From: Costus lasius
Lineage: Eukaryota; Streptophyta; Magnoliopsida; Zingiberales; Costaceae
Length of the DNA: 64,000 nt
Assembly (NCBI GenBank): GCA_027563935.2
Contig: CM050451.1
Location: forward strand, 104,807,565-104,871,564
Direction of reading: 5' to 3'
Shown here: positions 21,081-30,899 of the stretch, piece after piece
How positions within the stretch are numbered: position 1 is the stretch's first letter
How the letters are laid out: each line of letters opens with the position of its first letter
Translations under genes and position numbers: made by a program
The notes under the pieces: model-generated
Seen by the model: the letters and a program-made list of their open reading frames with translations, nothing else
Told to the model about the DNA's origin: nothing
Databases searched by the model: none

Positions 21081-23614
21081 TGGGGGGGGTGGTCGGATAA
21101 ACAGTGAGCGCTGGATGTTTAATAACTTAGCACTATATAAATAAAGCAATGTCTTCTAGGTCATGAGGTCATTCAACAGATGATATGCTACTCTTCTATA
21201 TTATAATATGACTACCTCACATTGTCAAAGCAATGTTATACTCCTTGATCGTGCTTTTGAATGTGTCACATAATTATGGACTATGGAATTTTCAGATGCC
21301 ACTCTTTTACTACGAGAGCTACCTTTTTTTTGTTTGATGCAAACCTAGAAAATGGCCTATTATTTACCTAGGATTGCTGCTAAATACAGTTCTTGAGTTC
21401 ATATTGGAATCTTGTTATTGGAGAGATAATAAACGCTTGGCAACTTGTAAAGCATACTTTCTTTCATGAAGAGGAAATTGGATGAACATGCTTAAATGCA
21501 AGCCCATTGTATTTTATCTCAGTATTGAAGGCACTCAAATGAGTCATCAAAGCAATTGATATATACAGAATGGCCTTCTTGTGGAAAGGGAGGAATCTTG
21601 TGAAATCGATAAATGTTTGATAAACTGGAAGTTGGATACAATACCTACCGAGAAAAATGAAGGATTTGATGAGCTAGACGTAAAAATTCACATGTTGAAA
21701 TTGGATAAATAATGGGGAATCATCACTAAGCCAATAAGCACATGGATTGTGATTTTACATGGCAAACATTTTGCTTTGATTGGTCACCACACCATAGTTG
21801 CACCCGGACAAGATAGTTGGACGTTGTGAGGATCATATTCAGAGTGGTCTGGAAAAATCACTGTGATGTAATCAGCTGGAGGTGGAATGGCTCAAAGGCT
21901 TTGTGTCAAATCAGCATAGGTCATGGAAAAGGCTCAAGGGATCACTATGGAGAAGAAATATGGTTGACAAAGCTATTCTCTTGATCAAAATTTATTTCTG
22001 GATTTTCTAATGGGGGGGGGGGGGGGGGTTATTAATGTATTAATGTGAATCCATAATAAATTTTTTGAACTTTAGCTAAAAGCAATGAACACCAGGACAC
22101 TGGATGTTTAGTCCTCCAATAGGGATGGGACATCATCAGGCAATTTGGAATACAAAACCACCTGTCCACATCAGGCATTGGGTCAATACCGAAAGGAGGA
22201 ACCCTCGGGTACATGCTAAATGTATCAATCTTTTGGAGTTGGAGAATGTGTTGTTCCTAGAAAGTCATCTAGACAGTTAACTGACAAGTTGCCCTTAGTT
22301 TCAGGTTCCATCGTTGTCGTATTGTTTCATTCTATCCTTTCTCTCTTAAGACTAATTTGTTTTTATCTTCTTTAGTGAATTACTGGGATATTTCGCCTGT
22401 AAGGAGGTTTTTGGAATAATGATGTTCACTGCTGCTTGTGTACCTGTTCTGTTTTCTCACACTTAATAAGTGGCTTCCATTTGTGTCTTCTATTGTTTGT
22501 TTTGAATTCTTGACCCTTGGGGTTTATGGCTGCGTTGACATTACTTTGTGCTAACCCTCTTTTCCATTGTAATTCAGCTTTTACCTGATCTTGCACCATA
22601 TTCTGTTGCGAACATTCTTGAGCTATTGGGTTCACGTCATTGTGCTGGTTGCCATTTTTATCGTGCTGAAGGACGAAGCCGATCTTGGGATACAGAGGGG
22701 AACCACATAGCATATGTAAGAACTAAGATGATCTTTCTTGTTATGGCTCAAATTTATTGTTCTTATTTGGTCATCTTTAGTTGTAAATTACAACATTTTG
22801 CCATGCATTACCACCTTGCTCACAAAAAAAAAATTGCAAAGCTAAGCAGAGGTCGTACAATTTGATATCAGCATTTTCGTAGAAAAAGGCAATGGAAAAA
22901 CTACAAAGGACAATTTGCCAGTTATGATGAAAATAGTGGACAATTTGAAGCTTCTTAAAGAAACAGTTGTATTTATAATAGAAAATAAATGCATACTTTT
23001 TTCATCCAATAATTTACTTTACAAACTCCATAATTGTAGTGCTTCTTGGATTTCATCTGCTATTAACCCTTGGAATATTATGCAATAATCTTGTACATAC
23101 TTCATTTGTTATCTTCTGTTTAAATATTGGCCTTAGAAACTCGACCATGTATGAGCAATACATGTGATAACCGTCTCTGTAATACCATCTTCAAAAGTGA
23201 TCAGAATGTGTTCAATAATACTCAAGCATGTTCTCTTCTCATCAATTATCTATTATCTCTATCATATAGGCTTCTTTTGGTCCTCCTTATGCTTTGATCC
23301 AAGGGACATTGGCAATTGAAGGTGTCACATTCAAGGAATTACCAATGGAGGTATCCTCCACAATAAAAAGAGGTTCAGTTGCCTGGGTTGACTCTGGCCC
23401 TGAATTCTTTATCAGCCTAGCGAATCACGACGAATGGAGAAAGGAATACGTCGTCTTTGGTACTGTTCTGCCCGAAGACATGGATGTTGCTGAAAAAATA
23501 GCTGGCCTTCAAACATACTCAGATGTTTGGAACAACATAAATGTGAAAGTGTTGAAAAATCCTGTCAAGTTGAAGCTCAAGCCAATACGAAATTTAGGGG
23601 CACATGAATCTTGA
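13671..23614 (+). CDS. Membrane-anchored Cys-rich (PAN/Apple-like) plus cyclophilin-like protein, five exons
   Basis: Five exons join in phase 0 with GT/AG introns: 13671-14036, 15594-15692, 17109-17153, 22578-22715 and 23270-23614, giving 330 aa. Residues about 13-35 form one hydrophobic membrane segment after a short basic N-terminus, suggesting a signal anchor. Residues about 50-125 are Cys-rich (CGGEDCCRG, SKECCRACMAMC, CHSWVFCGD, CGEKFGECW), like plant PAN/Apple folds. From about residue 156 (GIVGLETDYGTIRIK) to the end lies a cyclophilin-like fold with YRAEG, GPPYALIQGTL, SGPEFFISLANH and VFGTVLPEDM strings. I recognise this as a conserved plant protein of unknown role. Canonical cyclophilin active-site residues are not obvious, so peptidyl-prolyl isomerase activity is uncertain. 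The start is the first ATG after a stop-containing leader; the upstream frame opens only at TTG. Confidence 0.85.
15594..15692 (+). CDS. Exon 2: end of Cys-rich domain and linker
   Basis: 33 codons (CWLKKQEDVLFPS...FGKGE) between acceptor TGTCTGCAG and donor GTAATT. It starts with the Cys-Trp that completes the Cys-rich domain and ends just before the cyclophilin-like part. Confidence 0.82.
17109..17153 (+). CDS. Exon 3: first strand of the cyclophilin-like domain
   Basis: A micro-exon of 15 codons (GIVGLETDYGTIRIK) between acceptor TTTGTCAG and donor GTAAGT. It is recognisable only from phase and protein similarity with the following exon. Confidence 0.8.
17301..18427. mobile_element. Harbinger-like non-autonomous element with GC-rich tandem-repeat core
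   Basis: Imperfect terminal inverted repeats (left AGCTGTGTTTTTTGGAAAG; right, complemented, GGTTGTGTTTTGTTGGAG) are flanked by TTA on both sides (17298-17300 and 18428-18430), the usual PIF/Harbinger target. The core (about 17480-18290) repeats a unit of about 45 bp built from GCGAGCTCGCCCCCTCCGTT-like and TGCCGCCAC-like words. The open frames in the core have no known domain and follow from the repeat composition. No transposase is present. Confidence 0.6.
17974..18154. repeat. Short CCGGTAC-type inverted-repeat element nested in the tandem array
   Basis: It begins AAAACCGATCTGGTACTGG and ends GTCGGACCGGTTTT; the outer AAAACCG/CGGTTTT are inverted. The interior has repeated GGTACCG and CCGGTCTAGCGG dyads. 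The GC-rich tandem array resumes on the far side, so this sits inside it. It resembles the element at 57963-58207. Confidence 0.5.
19273..19487 (-). repeat. Short LTR (215 bp) of a GAG-only element
   Basis: On the minus strand it reads TGTTACAGACCC...CGAATCGTAACA, with perfect TGTTAC/GTAACA ends. A purine tract (minus-strand AGAGAGGGGGCAAT) abuts its start, marking it as the 3' LTR of a minus-strand element. No second copy is found at the other end, so the element is truncated. Confidence 0.7.
19488..20605 (-). pseudogene. Gypsy gag remnant next to the LTR, no pol
   Basis: The minus strand encodes a Retrotrans_gag-like domain (VQGTANHHRVPLAF, AIHWFSWVRRM, then SISEYVELFKRL, YFLSGLQEEIRRWV and IQLARNFERVL) followed by a zinc knuckle of CX2CX4HX4C form (CFRCDQPYHLMHHC, about 19660-19701). 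Gag capsid proteins package retrotransposon RNA. Stops interrupt the N-terminal part. Gag is followed within 170 bp by the polypurine tract and LTR, with no protease, RT or integrase. This fits terminal-repeat retrotransposons that encode only GAG (TR-GAG). Confidence 0.75.
20605..21300. repeat. Direct tandem repeat, about three units of ~305-330 bp
   Basis: The words AACTCCTTGATCATGCTCTT, ATTATGAATTTTGGAAT and CAAATGCATGTTTGGTTCAT recur from about 20609, 20936 and 21240. Between them AGGTCAT...CTACTCTT...ATATGACTA...CTCACATT also recur. Units diverge by several percent and the second carries the poly-T expansion. Only the first half of unit three is recognisable. Confidence 0.7.
22578..22715 (+). 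CDS. Exon 4: cyclophilin-like domain, middle
   Basis: 46 codons (LLPDLAPYSVANILELLG...GNHIAY) between acceptor TAATTCAG and donor GTAAGA. It follows the 5.4-kb intron 3 that holds several insertions. Confidence 0.82.
23270..23614 (+). CDS. Exon 5: cyclophilin-like domain, C-terminal part and stop
   Basis: 114 codons plus TGA after acceptor CATATAG. It encodes the best conserved part (FGPPYALIQGTL, KRGSVAWVDSGPEFF, VVFGTVLPEDM). It ends with a short basic tail. Confidence 0.85.
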   Translation, partial: ASFGPPYALIQGTLAIEGVTFKELPMEVSSTIKRGSVAWVDSGPEFFISLANHDEWRKEYVVFGTVLPEDMDVAEKIAGLQTYSDVWNNINVKVLKNPVKLKLKPIRNLGAHES

Positions 23615-23712
23615 GACACAGGTTGATTCACATTATCCGTATACAGCTGAAAAGAAGATGAGTTATATCATAGGAAATACTACATGCTCTGGGAACCAGC
23701 ATATGTTTTGTA

Positions 23713-23718
23713 AATAAA
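23713..23718 (+). terminator. Candidate polyadenylation signal
   Basis: AATAAA lies 99 bp after the stop codon of the five-exon gene, followed by another AATAA. Placement is typical for a plant near-upstream element; the cleavage site cannot be placed. Confidence 0.4.
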
Positions 23719-25552
23719 AATAAATAACCCATGGAGTTTGACCAACTTTGTTTTGGCTGTCAGCATAAAGGTTTTTTTTACTTGCATTTGTTCATTGTGG
23801 AATGCTATAATTGTCGGCAATTTGGCATCTTTAGCTGCATCTGTGAATTTATCCGCTTAGTGCTGATTGTAGAGGGAATTTCTGTTAGCAACACGAGTTT
23901 AACTAGTTAAAAATCTATTTTTTGAGATTCGATTTGAATACTCACATTGCACTGGCAGATGTATTTCTAAAAATAAAAATATGTACTGACATAGTATATT
24001 AGAAATATCTATAATGCATACAATATAATATAAACATAATAACTGCAATGCGTCGATCATTTCTTCTATTATTTAGAATTTTCTAGTGTACAATACATAA
24101 CTAGTTTATGTACTGACACAATAAGATACATAATATTAAAATATCAATAATGATAATAAATAATAGAGGAACAAATCTGAGTTGCCTAAAGATAGCAGCA
24201 CATTATATAAAATAATTAAATAGTTTTGAATTTGGTTTTAATAACTATATAAAAATAAGAAAAAGCTACTTGATCAATTGAATATTAGAGGCGAGATCCT
24301 TAGAACCATAAAAGGCTTCTTCCAACATGATAAACTTTTCAAAGTAGATGTTCATAATATCTACTTCTCTAGTACCCATGCAGAGAAATCCTAGTGATCT
24401 TAGAGGTTATTGGCCTATTTTTTTTATAGGATGTGAAATATAATTTTATTCATAGGATTTGATTAGACTTTTTTTTCTCGAAATTATTAATTCTTTGTAT
24501 ATTGTGATACAAACTAGATCGATTTATGAGAATATTGATTTTTATTATGAAATCATATATATATATATATATCATAGTAATAAAGACACTATATGTATGA
24601 GTAGACTTAAGAAAAGCTTACGAATTAGTAAGATTAACTTTTTTTACATTAATTATTGAGAGCCTATTTTGATAAGCCTATTCTTTCAGTCTATTATGGT
24701 AAATCATATCTAGGTTTGCATTTAAAACCCCTAATTCTCCATGCAATTAAACGGTAAAGAAATGAAGTGACATAGGGTTTAAGGAAAGGGTGCCAAATGA
24801 CACTCTATTTGTTTATCTTGATTACACAACATCTTTTTAATCTCATAACAATGGAGGTGAAAGTTGGCAAAATCACTCGTCATTAGTTATGTAGGTTCCT
24901 TGTCCTTAGCAACTCAGCTTTCGTAGATGATCTCTTTACATATACAAAACTAGATTTATCCTATGTGATGGTCATCAAAAGGACCTAAGTTTGCTACTAT
25001 AAGCTATTCGAGCCTCATAGATACTTGGATAAACTGTAGTTATTTACTTCTAAACTTATGTTATTATCTCAGTAGCTCTCGGTGTTTTGAGTAGGATGTA
25101 TACCTATTAAATATTTGAGTTCCTTTATGTTGCCATTGGAATTGAACTTAAAATCTATATTTTATGATAGCAAATATTTTTGGTGTTCCACTTTTGCCCT
25201 AATGAAGCTTACTTATATGCTAACTGTAGTAGTTTTCTCCCACTTTGACTGCTTGTTTGATGACAAGTGAGGCTTCTACAAGGTGCCATAGAGCATTGTT
25301 TATCTTCACGTTGTGAGCTGGACTAGGGCTTAAATAGGTAGACTAGCTCAATAAAGCATACATAATCTGACACATTGCCTCGGACTCCTTTCAGGTGAAT
25401 TGGATAGTAGCTTGATACTCTTTTTGACCCTTCTAGGATGTCATAGTGCCTTATAAGCAAATAATCACTATGAGATTTGGTAGTGGGCTTTATTCGACAC
25501 TCCATTAATGATTAAAAGAACTTATATTAGACTTGATCCCTAGCATCCTTAT
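23719..25552. other. Intergenic AT-rich DNA
   Basis: No coding region, RNA gene or clear repeat family is seen. A short (TA)n run lies at about 24557-24573. Small frames here are AT-rich chance frames. Confidence 0.55.
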
Positions 25553-26540
25553 TGTTAGGCCCAAGGTCCATTAGACCTAGCCTGGTCAACTAGGTCATTG
25601 ACTGAGTCAAAATCGGCCCAAACCCAATCATCGAGAGAGGAAATCGATTTGAGGGGAAAAATTCGATCGACGGTGAAATCGAATCTGCATACGTCGGAGG
25701 CGACGACGGCGGTGCTTGCCAGCAGCCGGAGGACTTGGGTGGACGGACGAAGAGGAATTCGGTCCTTGATGTGCCACCAGGTGGACTCTCGGCAGACGGT
25801 ACGACGACACATGCGCTGTCGACGAAGCGGCGAGGGCGACTGGGCAACGACGCGTGAGACATTGTCTCGTAGGGCGTCAGGTGGCGACGCTCGATCTAGC
25901 AGGCCGAAGCATGAACTGGGCGATAGCTGTACCGAGCAACATGGGAAGGGATGAGCGAGCATCCCTGGAGGCAGACGGTGGCTTGCAGCCGATGCAAAAT
26001 GGGCGACGAGCATCATCTGGTCTAGATCGCGTGTCAACGATGTTGCCTGCAGACATAACAGAAGGAGACGGCGAGGGACCTGGCTCGGGATGGGCTCTGC
26101 CTACTGTTCGGTCACTGTCGCATGGGATGGCATCCACGTGCAACTGGACGAGTGGAAGGAGACACTAAGCTACCTATAAGAGGGGCGGCCGGGTGAGCTC
26201 GAGAGGAAGAACGAATTGGATAGAGGAGGCCGAACGGCTGAATCAGAGGAATGACGACATTCTGGCGATCTGAACTTGCCTAAGAATGAAGCCGCTGCTC
26301 TGCCTCTTGCTTCTCCTCCTCCCCGTCTCCGAACTCGGCATGCGACCACCCGATGAGGACTTGCAGCGTCCTCTCGTCGGTGCTTTGATGGTGTGGGTGG
26401 TGTGGTACGGAGCGACGCAAACGCCGGTGGATGTTGGCAAACCCTCCCTCCTTCTTTTGACGTCTTCTCCCTTCCCGCGCGGCTTTACTGACCATGGGCC
26501 AACGAAGACTGAGCTGGACTACAACACTAGGCGTAGGCTG
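25553..26540 (+). repeat. 5' LTR fragment of the outer element
   Basis: Similarity to the 3' copy runs from about 25940 (ACATGGGAAGGGATG) to about 26500 (GACCATGGGCC). After that the sequence passes into gag instead of the remaining ~500 bp of LTR and a primer site, which implies an internal deletion. Frames such as 25555-26037 and 25598-25954 overlap on both strands and are not supported as genes. Confidence 0.75.
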
Positions 26541-26560
26541 AGCTGCGTCGACAGAAGTTA

Positions 26561-26917
26561 ATGACCTTGAATGAGGCTACAATAGCAGTGGATGGACTGG
26601 TAGACCTCTGGGCATCAGACGAGGTGGTTTTGGCAGCTCCTGACCGTAATCGTGGGACTCCCTATCTAAGAGGGAAATGACCCTTTGCGGCGAGGAAGCT
26701 GAACTTTAAGGCTCCAAACGACAAGGAAGCCAGGAATCTGAGGCCGACAACACAAACGTTGAAGCAAGTGTCTGCCCCAGCATGCTACATCTGTGGGGGA
26801 TCTCACTTTATGAGGAATTGCCCCAAGCATAGCAAGATTGTTGCCATAGTTGCCAATGAGGACAAAGGTGAAGAGGTTGTCGCGAGCCCTATGGTCTCCA
26901 TCTCGAAGCTACTGTGA
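26561..26917 (+). pseudogene. Gag C-terminal fragment with zinc knuckle
   Basis: A frame from ATG (26561) to TGA (26915-26917) with one internal TGA. It ends in a zinc knuckle CYICGGSHFMRNC (26783-26821; CX2CX3HX4C), the spacing seen in a group of plant Gypsy Gag proteins. The preceding NEATIAVDGLVDLWA and following PKHSKIVAIV fit the same group. The capsid domain that should come first is missing. It is a nonfunctional remnant of nucleocapsid coding sequence. Confidence 0.7.
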
Positions 26918-27124
26918 GATGGTCTTTTGTGATATTTGTATCGTACTTAGTGGAAGTCCTGTATTTTGAATAATGTTTTGAGATATTTTGTGGTATTTTG
27001 TAAACCCTGCTGTTGGTAGACAATTTGGGTGACTGTTTAATGCCTCACCAAAAACCCATCTATGCTTTTGCATCTATGAATTTTGTTTTTATCATAATAT
27101 GATGACTTGACTTATGAGATTCAT

Positions 27125-27345
27125 GTGGAAAAGTTAGCAGATTTCAAAATTGCTATTCGTGGATAAGTTAGCAGACTTTAAAACTGCCATTTTGAGGATA
27201 AAAACGTAGAGAGTTAACAGACTCTAAAACTACTAATTGTGGACAAAACGTGGAGAGTTAGTAGACTCTAAAACTGCTATTTAGGGGAATAAAATGTGGA
27301 GAGTTAGCAGACTCTAACACTGCTATTTGGGAGAAAGAAGAGAGG
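27125..27345 (+). repeat. Tandem repeat of ~50 bp, about five units
   Basis: The words GGAGAGTTAGCAGACTCTAA and AACTGCTATT recur about every 45-55 bp. The units lie between the gag fragment and the downstream insertion, in the untranslated part of the outer element. Confidence 0.7.
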
Positions 27346-27700
27346 ATGATATCCAACTAAAACAAAAAAGATCCCTCTTCTTGGATGGTTCAACTAATCC
27401 AACTTCACATAAGAGGACGCCTTTATGCGAGGAAAGCTTGGGAGGATGACAAGGAAACTCCTTGTGATCGGTTTAAGCTAAGTTTCTTGTCATAAGGGAA
27501 TACCTTTTTGAGGGGAAGCCTTAGGGACAAATTATAAAATTGGAGTGAGCTAAATTCCACTTTTATGAAGGTGGTATGGGACACTTTCGAAAAAGACAAG
27601 ACTTAGGCGCAACCAAGTTGGACGAATTAGGGTGAGGATCATCTAAAGACAAAAAGTTCTCGTCGAGAGAAATTCGTTAAGGATAAAATTGGAGATACAT

Positions 27701-29260
27701 TGATGCCTTGCATTTTAGTAATGATTTTTATTATCTTTCCATGATGAATTTAGGCCTATTTTAATGTTTTTACACTCCTTTAAGGCTTATTTAGTTAAAA
27801 ACTTCAGAATCTTCACTTTTCGTCTGTCTTATTGAATTTTAGGTAAAATCATCCAAATTTGAAGACTTTTTGAAGAATCTAAAAGCATGGGGTGATTCCT
27901 TATGAGAAGACGAAGCTGCCCGTAAAATTTGGGCTCAATCGGAGCCCTTTCTGGACTTCACGCCACGGGGTTCGCCCGTGATCTTGCCGAAGGACATAAT
28001 TCAGCACGCGCGTCACTGCTTGGTGAACCCGGCGGGGTTCACCGATGATGTCAAAGGTTTCTGAAATCTGCCACATGCTTCACTGGCAAGTGAACCCCAT
28101 GGGGTTCACCCGTGACTCTGTCTGAAGATACCTGCACATAAATATGCCGAGGATTTCACTGGTAGCCTGTGATCATTTCGCAACAGATCTGCGCAGAGCA
28201 CTTCACCACCTGGTGAACCCCACGGGGTTCACCCGTGAAGCTGCCGGAACAGCCCGACCTCCACTCGGTTTCTCGTTGATTTCGGGCCTGATTCAAGTCC
28301 AAATTTAGCAAGTGAGGACTTTTTGGAAAGCTTACTTTGAGGCGAAGAGAAAGAATATAAAATCCCTAAATTTTGTGACCTAAGGAGTGAGGAATCTGGC
28401 AACAAAGCGGCTAGGGCGGAAGTCGATGGTGAAAAGGCGACTTTGGGGTGATTTTTGGAGATTCGAGCGTCGGAACTCAGCAATCCTTGGTTATTTCGTT
28501 CGGTTCATCATCTCCTCCCTCTTAGAAACCTTTTCCTATGATTTTTCTATGTTTAAAGAGAGTATTTTGAGCGATTCCACGATGGTTGTAGCGTAAACCT
28601 ATTTTCAGGGCTAGGTTGAAGCCCTCTGACGATTTTTATTTGCAACTCATGTATTAACTTTGCTATTTGGATCATATCTTAAGCATATTTCACTTGATGC
28701 ACTTATTTCTTGATTTGTACTCTGGCCAAGTATTATCATGTCATAGTTGTTACGGTTCATAACGAGAGTAGGACCGTAACGACCGAACCTCATTGTGAAT
28801 CTTGCGAAGGCTCGATGCGAAAGTGCTTGTTCTTCGCTCGAGGGTTCATAATCTTCCACGGAACTTATTGGGTTTGTCTAGAACGATCCACCGCGAAAGT
28901 AGGAGACGTTCTGGGTAAATACCGGGGTTTACACTCGAAAGAGGGCACCTTGTACCCTAGGGTAGATTCCTTATGCATATTTATAAATTCAAGTAACTGA
29001 TATTTATTTCCTAGCGCAATTAAAATCGTCAGAGAGGTGGAAACCTTTGCCCTGATATTCTCTCTCATATATTTTCCCTACCGTAGTTGTTTGATTTCTT
29101 ATTTACTGTTCTACTTAGTTTTAGTTTTCAAGTTCCAAAAACCACAATTTGATCAGCTTAGATTCCAAGAATTAGATTTTCTGGTACTCACCTTGTTCCC
29201 TGTGGGATTCGATATCTTTTGTATTACTTCGACATTTCCATGCACTTGCGGATAGTGTCA
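27701..29260 (+). repeat. 5' LTR of the plus-strand Athila-type element
   Basis: 1560 bp, starting TGATGCC and ending GTGTCA. It holds three good and two degraded inverted repeats of the GGTGAACCCC type (28022-28043, 28089-28110, 28212-28233; degraded near 27966 and 28165). The degraded ones are shortened by small deletions relative to the 3' LTR. Confidence 0.9.
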
Positions 29261-29266
29261 AGTTTT

Positions 29267-29284
29267 TGGCGCCGTTGCCGGGGA
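29267..29284 (+). other. Primer binding site, tRNA-Asp type
   Basis: TGGCGCCGTTGCCGGGGA, six bases after the 5' LTR. This is the primer site sequence characteristic of Athila/Tat-branch Gypsy elements. Confidence 0.9.
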
Positions 29285-29426
29285 ACAACGGTTGATATCA
29301 ATATACTTCTAAGGACTCGTAGACTAAGTTTTAGTTAGTTTTCTTTTCTTTCTTTATTCTGTTTCACACTGTTTTTTTGCTTGTGTTGATTGTTTTGAAC
29401 TTCTTAATTGAATCTGACAAATTTTT

Positions 29427-30899
29427 ATGCAAAGAAGTTCCAGGGCAGGACCACTATTTGAAATCGATCTTGAGATAGAACGGACCTTCAAACAAAGCAA
29501 GAAGCTTAATCAAATTCAGCAAACCAAGGGTCAAGAACAGATGGAACACCTTCACATCGATATGGAGAACGAACTAGCGCCTCAAGCTGTGAACAACAAC
29601 AATGCCAGAACACTACGAGAATATGCAGCACCTTTTACACATGGGTTTCAATCAGGAATCGTTAGGCCTAGTGTCGCGGCCAACAATTTCGAAATTAAAC
29701 CTGCTCTACTTTCCATGATACAACAAAATCAATTTGGTGGTTCTCCTCTTGAGGAACCCAATATGCATTTCTCTATATTTTTGGAATATTGTGATATGTT
29801 AAAGATTAATGGAGCTACTTCTGATGCTATCAGGTTACGCTTGTTCCCATTTTCTTTGCGGGACAGAGCAAGGGCATGGCTCCATACGATCCCCCTAGCT
29901 TCAATATGGACATGGGATGAACTGTCTCAAGCTTTCCTCTCGAAGTATTTCCCTCCTTCGAAGACAATCCAACTCAGAAACCAGATAACGAGCTTTATGC
30001 AAAAGGATAGAGAGTCTTTGTACGAAGCCTTGGAAAGATTTAAAGAGCTTCAAAGATTATGTCCGCACCATGGGATTGAGACTTGGGTTCTAGTACACAT
30101 GTTCTACATGAGATTGCAATACAATACTAGACTCACAGTCGATGCAGTTGCTGGAGGATCGGGACTGATGAGCAAAATACCTGAAGATGCTATAAACCTC
30201 CTAGAGGACATGACACTGAACTATCATCAATGGAATCCAGAGCGAGGTACACCTTCGAGGAGAGCAGGTAAATTCGATCTTGATTCACTAACCGCTCTCA
30301 CTGCGAAGGTAGACAATTTGACTAAGAAAATTGATTCATGGTCTGTTAACTCTCCAGACACTAATTCATTATCTTGTGAGTTGTGTGGCGTTGCAGGACA
30401 TGTAGGTGTTGAGTGCCGAGTGGGAGATGGACAAGTGGTCCAAAGTCAGCCTGAACATCTTAATGCAGTTGGAAATACAAACCCCATGAATAACCCTTAT
30501 TCTAACTATTACAACCCTGGCTGGTGCAACCACCCAAACTTCTCCTACCGGACCACACAGCCTATACAACCAGGGCAAGTGCCACCACAAGTTCAACCTC
30601 AACAAGGAAACTTCAGGACGCCACAACAAGAAAATTACAGGCAGCCACCTGGGTTCCAACAGAGAAACTTCAATCCTCCATTTCAACAAGCAAATTACAA
30701 TCCTCCTCCAAGACCAGCCCAGGACTCTCAACTGAGTAAGCAGATAGTAGGGCTGACTGACATGATACTACTGATGATGACGAGGAGGATGGACTCCTTG
30801 GAAACGCATAATAAAATGTTAGAGAGCCAGCTTGCGCAACAGGCTAGCTCATCCTCTAGAGCGTCAGGGAAGCTTCCATCACAGCCAGAAGTTAACTAG
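29427..30899 (+). CDS. gag: Athila-type Gag polyprotein
   Basis: An intact 490-aa frame. Residues about 65-75 carry RTLREYAAP and residues about 100-280 the Retrotrans_gag capsid domain (FGGSPLEEPNMHFSIFLEYC, RLFPFSLRDRARAWLH, FLSKYFPPSKT, QRLCPHHGIE). A zinc knuckle CELCGVAGHVGVEC (CX2CX4HX4C) lies at residues 317-330. The rest is rich in Pro, Gln and Asn, with a coiled-coil-like end (MDSLETHNKMLESQLAQQ). Gag forms the particle that packages element RNA. It is the only intact pol/gag-type gene in the element; protease sequence follows after a stop. It lies about 140 bp after the primer site. Conservation of the frame while pol is absent suggests recent activity or use in trans, but this is inference. 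Confidence 0.9.
   Translation: MQRSSRAGPLFEIDLEIERTFKQSKKLNQIQQTKGQEQMEHLHIDMENELAPQAVNNNNARTLREYAAPFTHGFQSGIVRPSVAANNFEIKPALLSMIQQNQFGGSPLEEPNMHFSIFLEYCDMLKINGATSDAIRLRLFPFSLRDRARAWLHTIPLASIWTWDELSQAFLSKYFPPSKTIQLRNQITSFMQKDRESLYEALERFKELQRLCPHHGIETWVLVHMFYMRLQYNTRLTVDAVAGGSGLMSKIPEDAINLLEDMTLNYHQWNPERGTPSRRAGKFDLDSLTALTAKVDNLTKKIDSWSVNSPDTNSLSCELCGVAGHVGVECRVGDGQVVQSQPEHLNAVGNTNPMNNPYSNYYNPGWCNHPNFSYRTTQPIQPGQVPPQVQPQQGNFRTPQQENYRQPPGFQQRNFNPPFQQANYNPPPRPAQDSQLSKQIVGLTDMILLMMTRRMDSLETHNKMLESQLAQQASSSSRASGKLPSQPEVN

Larger units (their letters stand above)
17154..22577 (+). other. Intron 3 of the five-exon gene, enlarged by insertions
   Basis: This 5424-bp intron is far longer than the others (1557, 1416 and 554 bp). 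It contains a Harbinger-like element (17301-18427), a (TA)n run near 19211-19232, a GAG-only LTR element remnant (19273-20605), a ~300-bp tandem repeat (20605-21300), a T homopolymer of about 40 bp near 21040-21079 and a G homopolymer at 22011-22028. Splice sites on both sides remain canonical. Confidence 0.8.

Noticed and set aside
25555..26170. Four overlapping frames of 60-160 aa on both strands
   Set aside because: They sit in the LTR of the outer element, with no domain and no conservation in the second LTR copy at 50182-50480.
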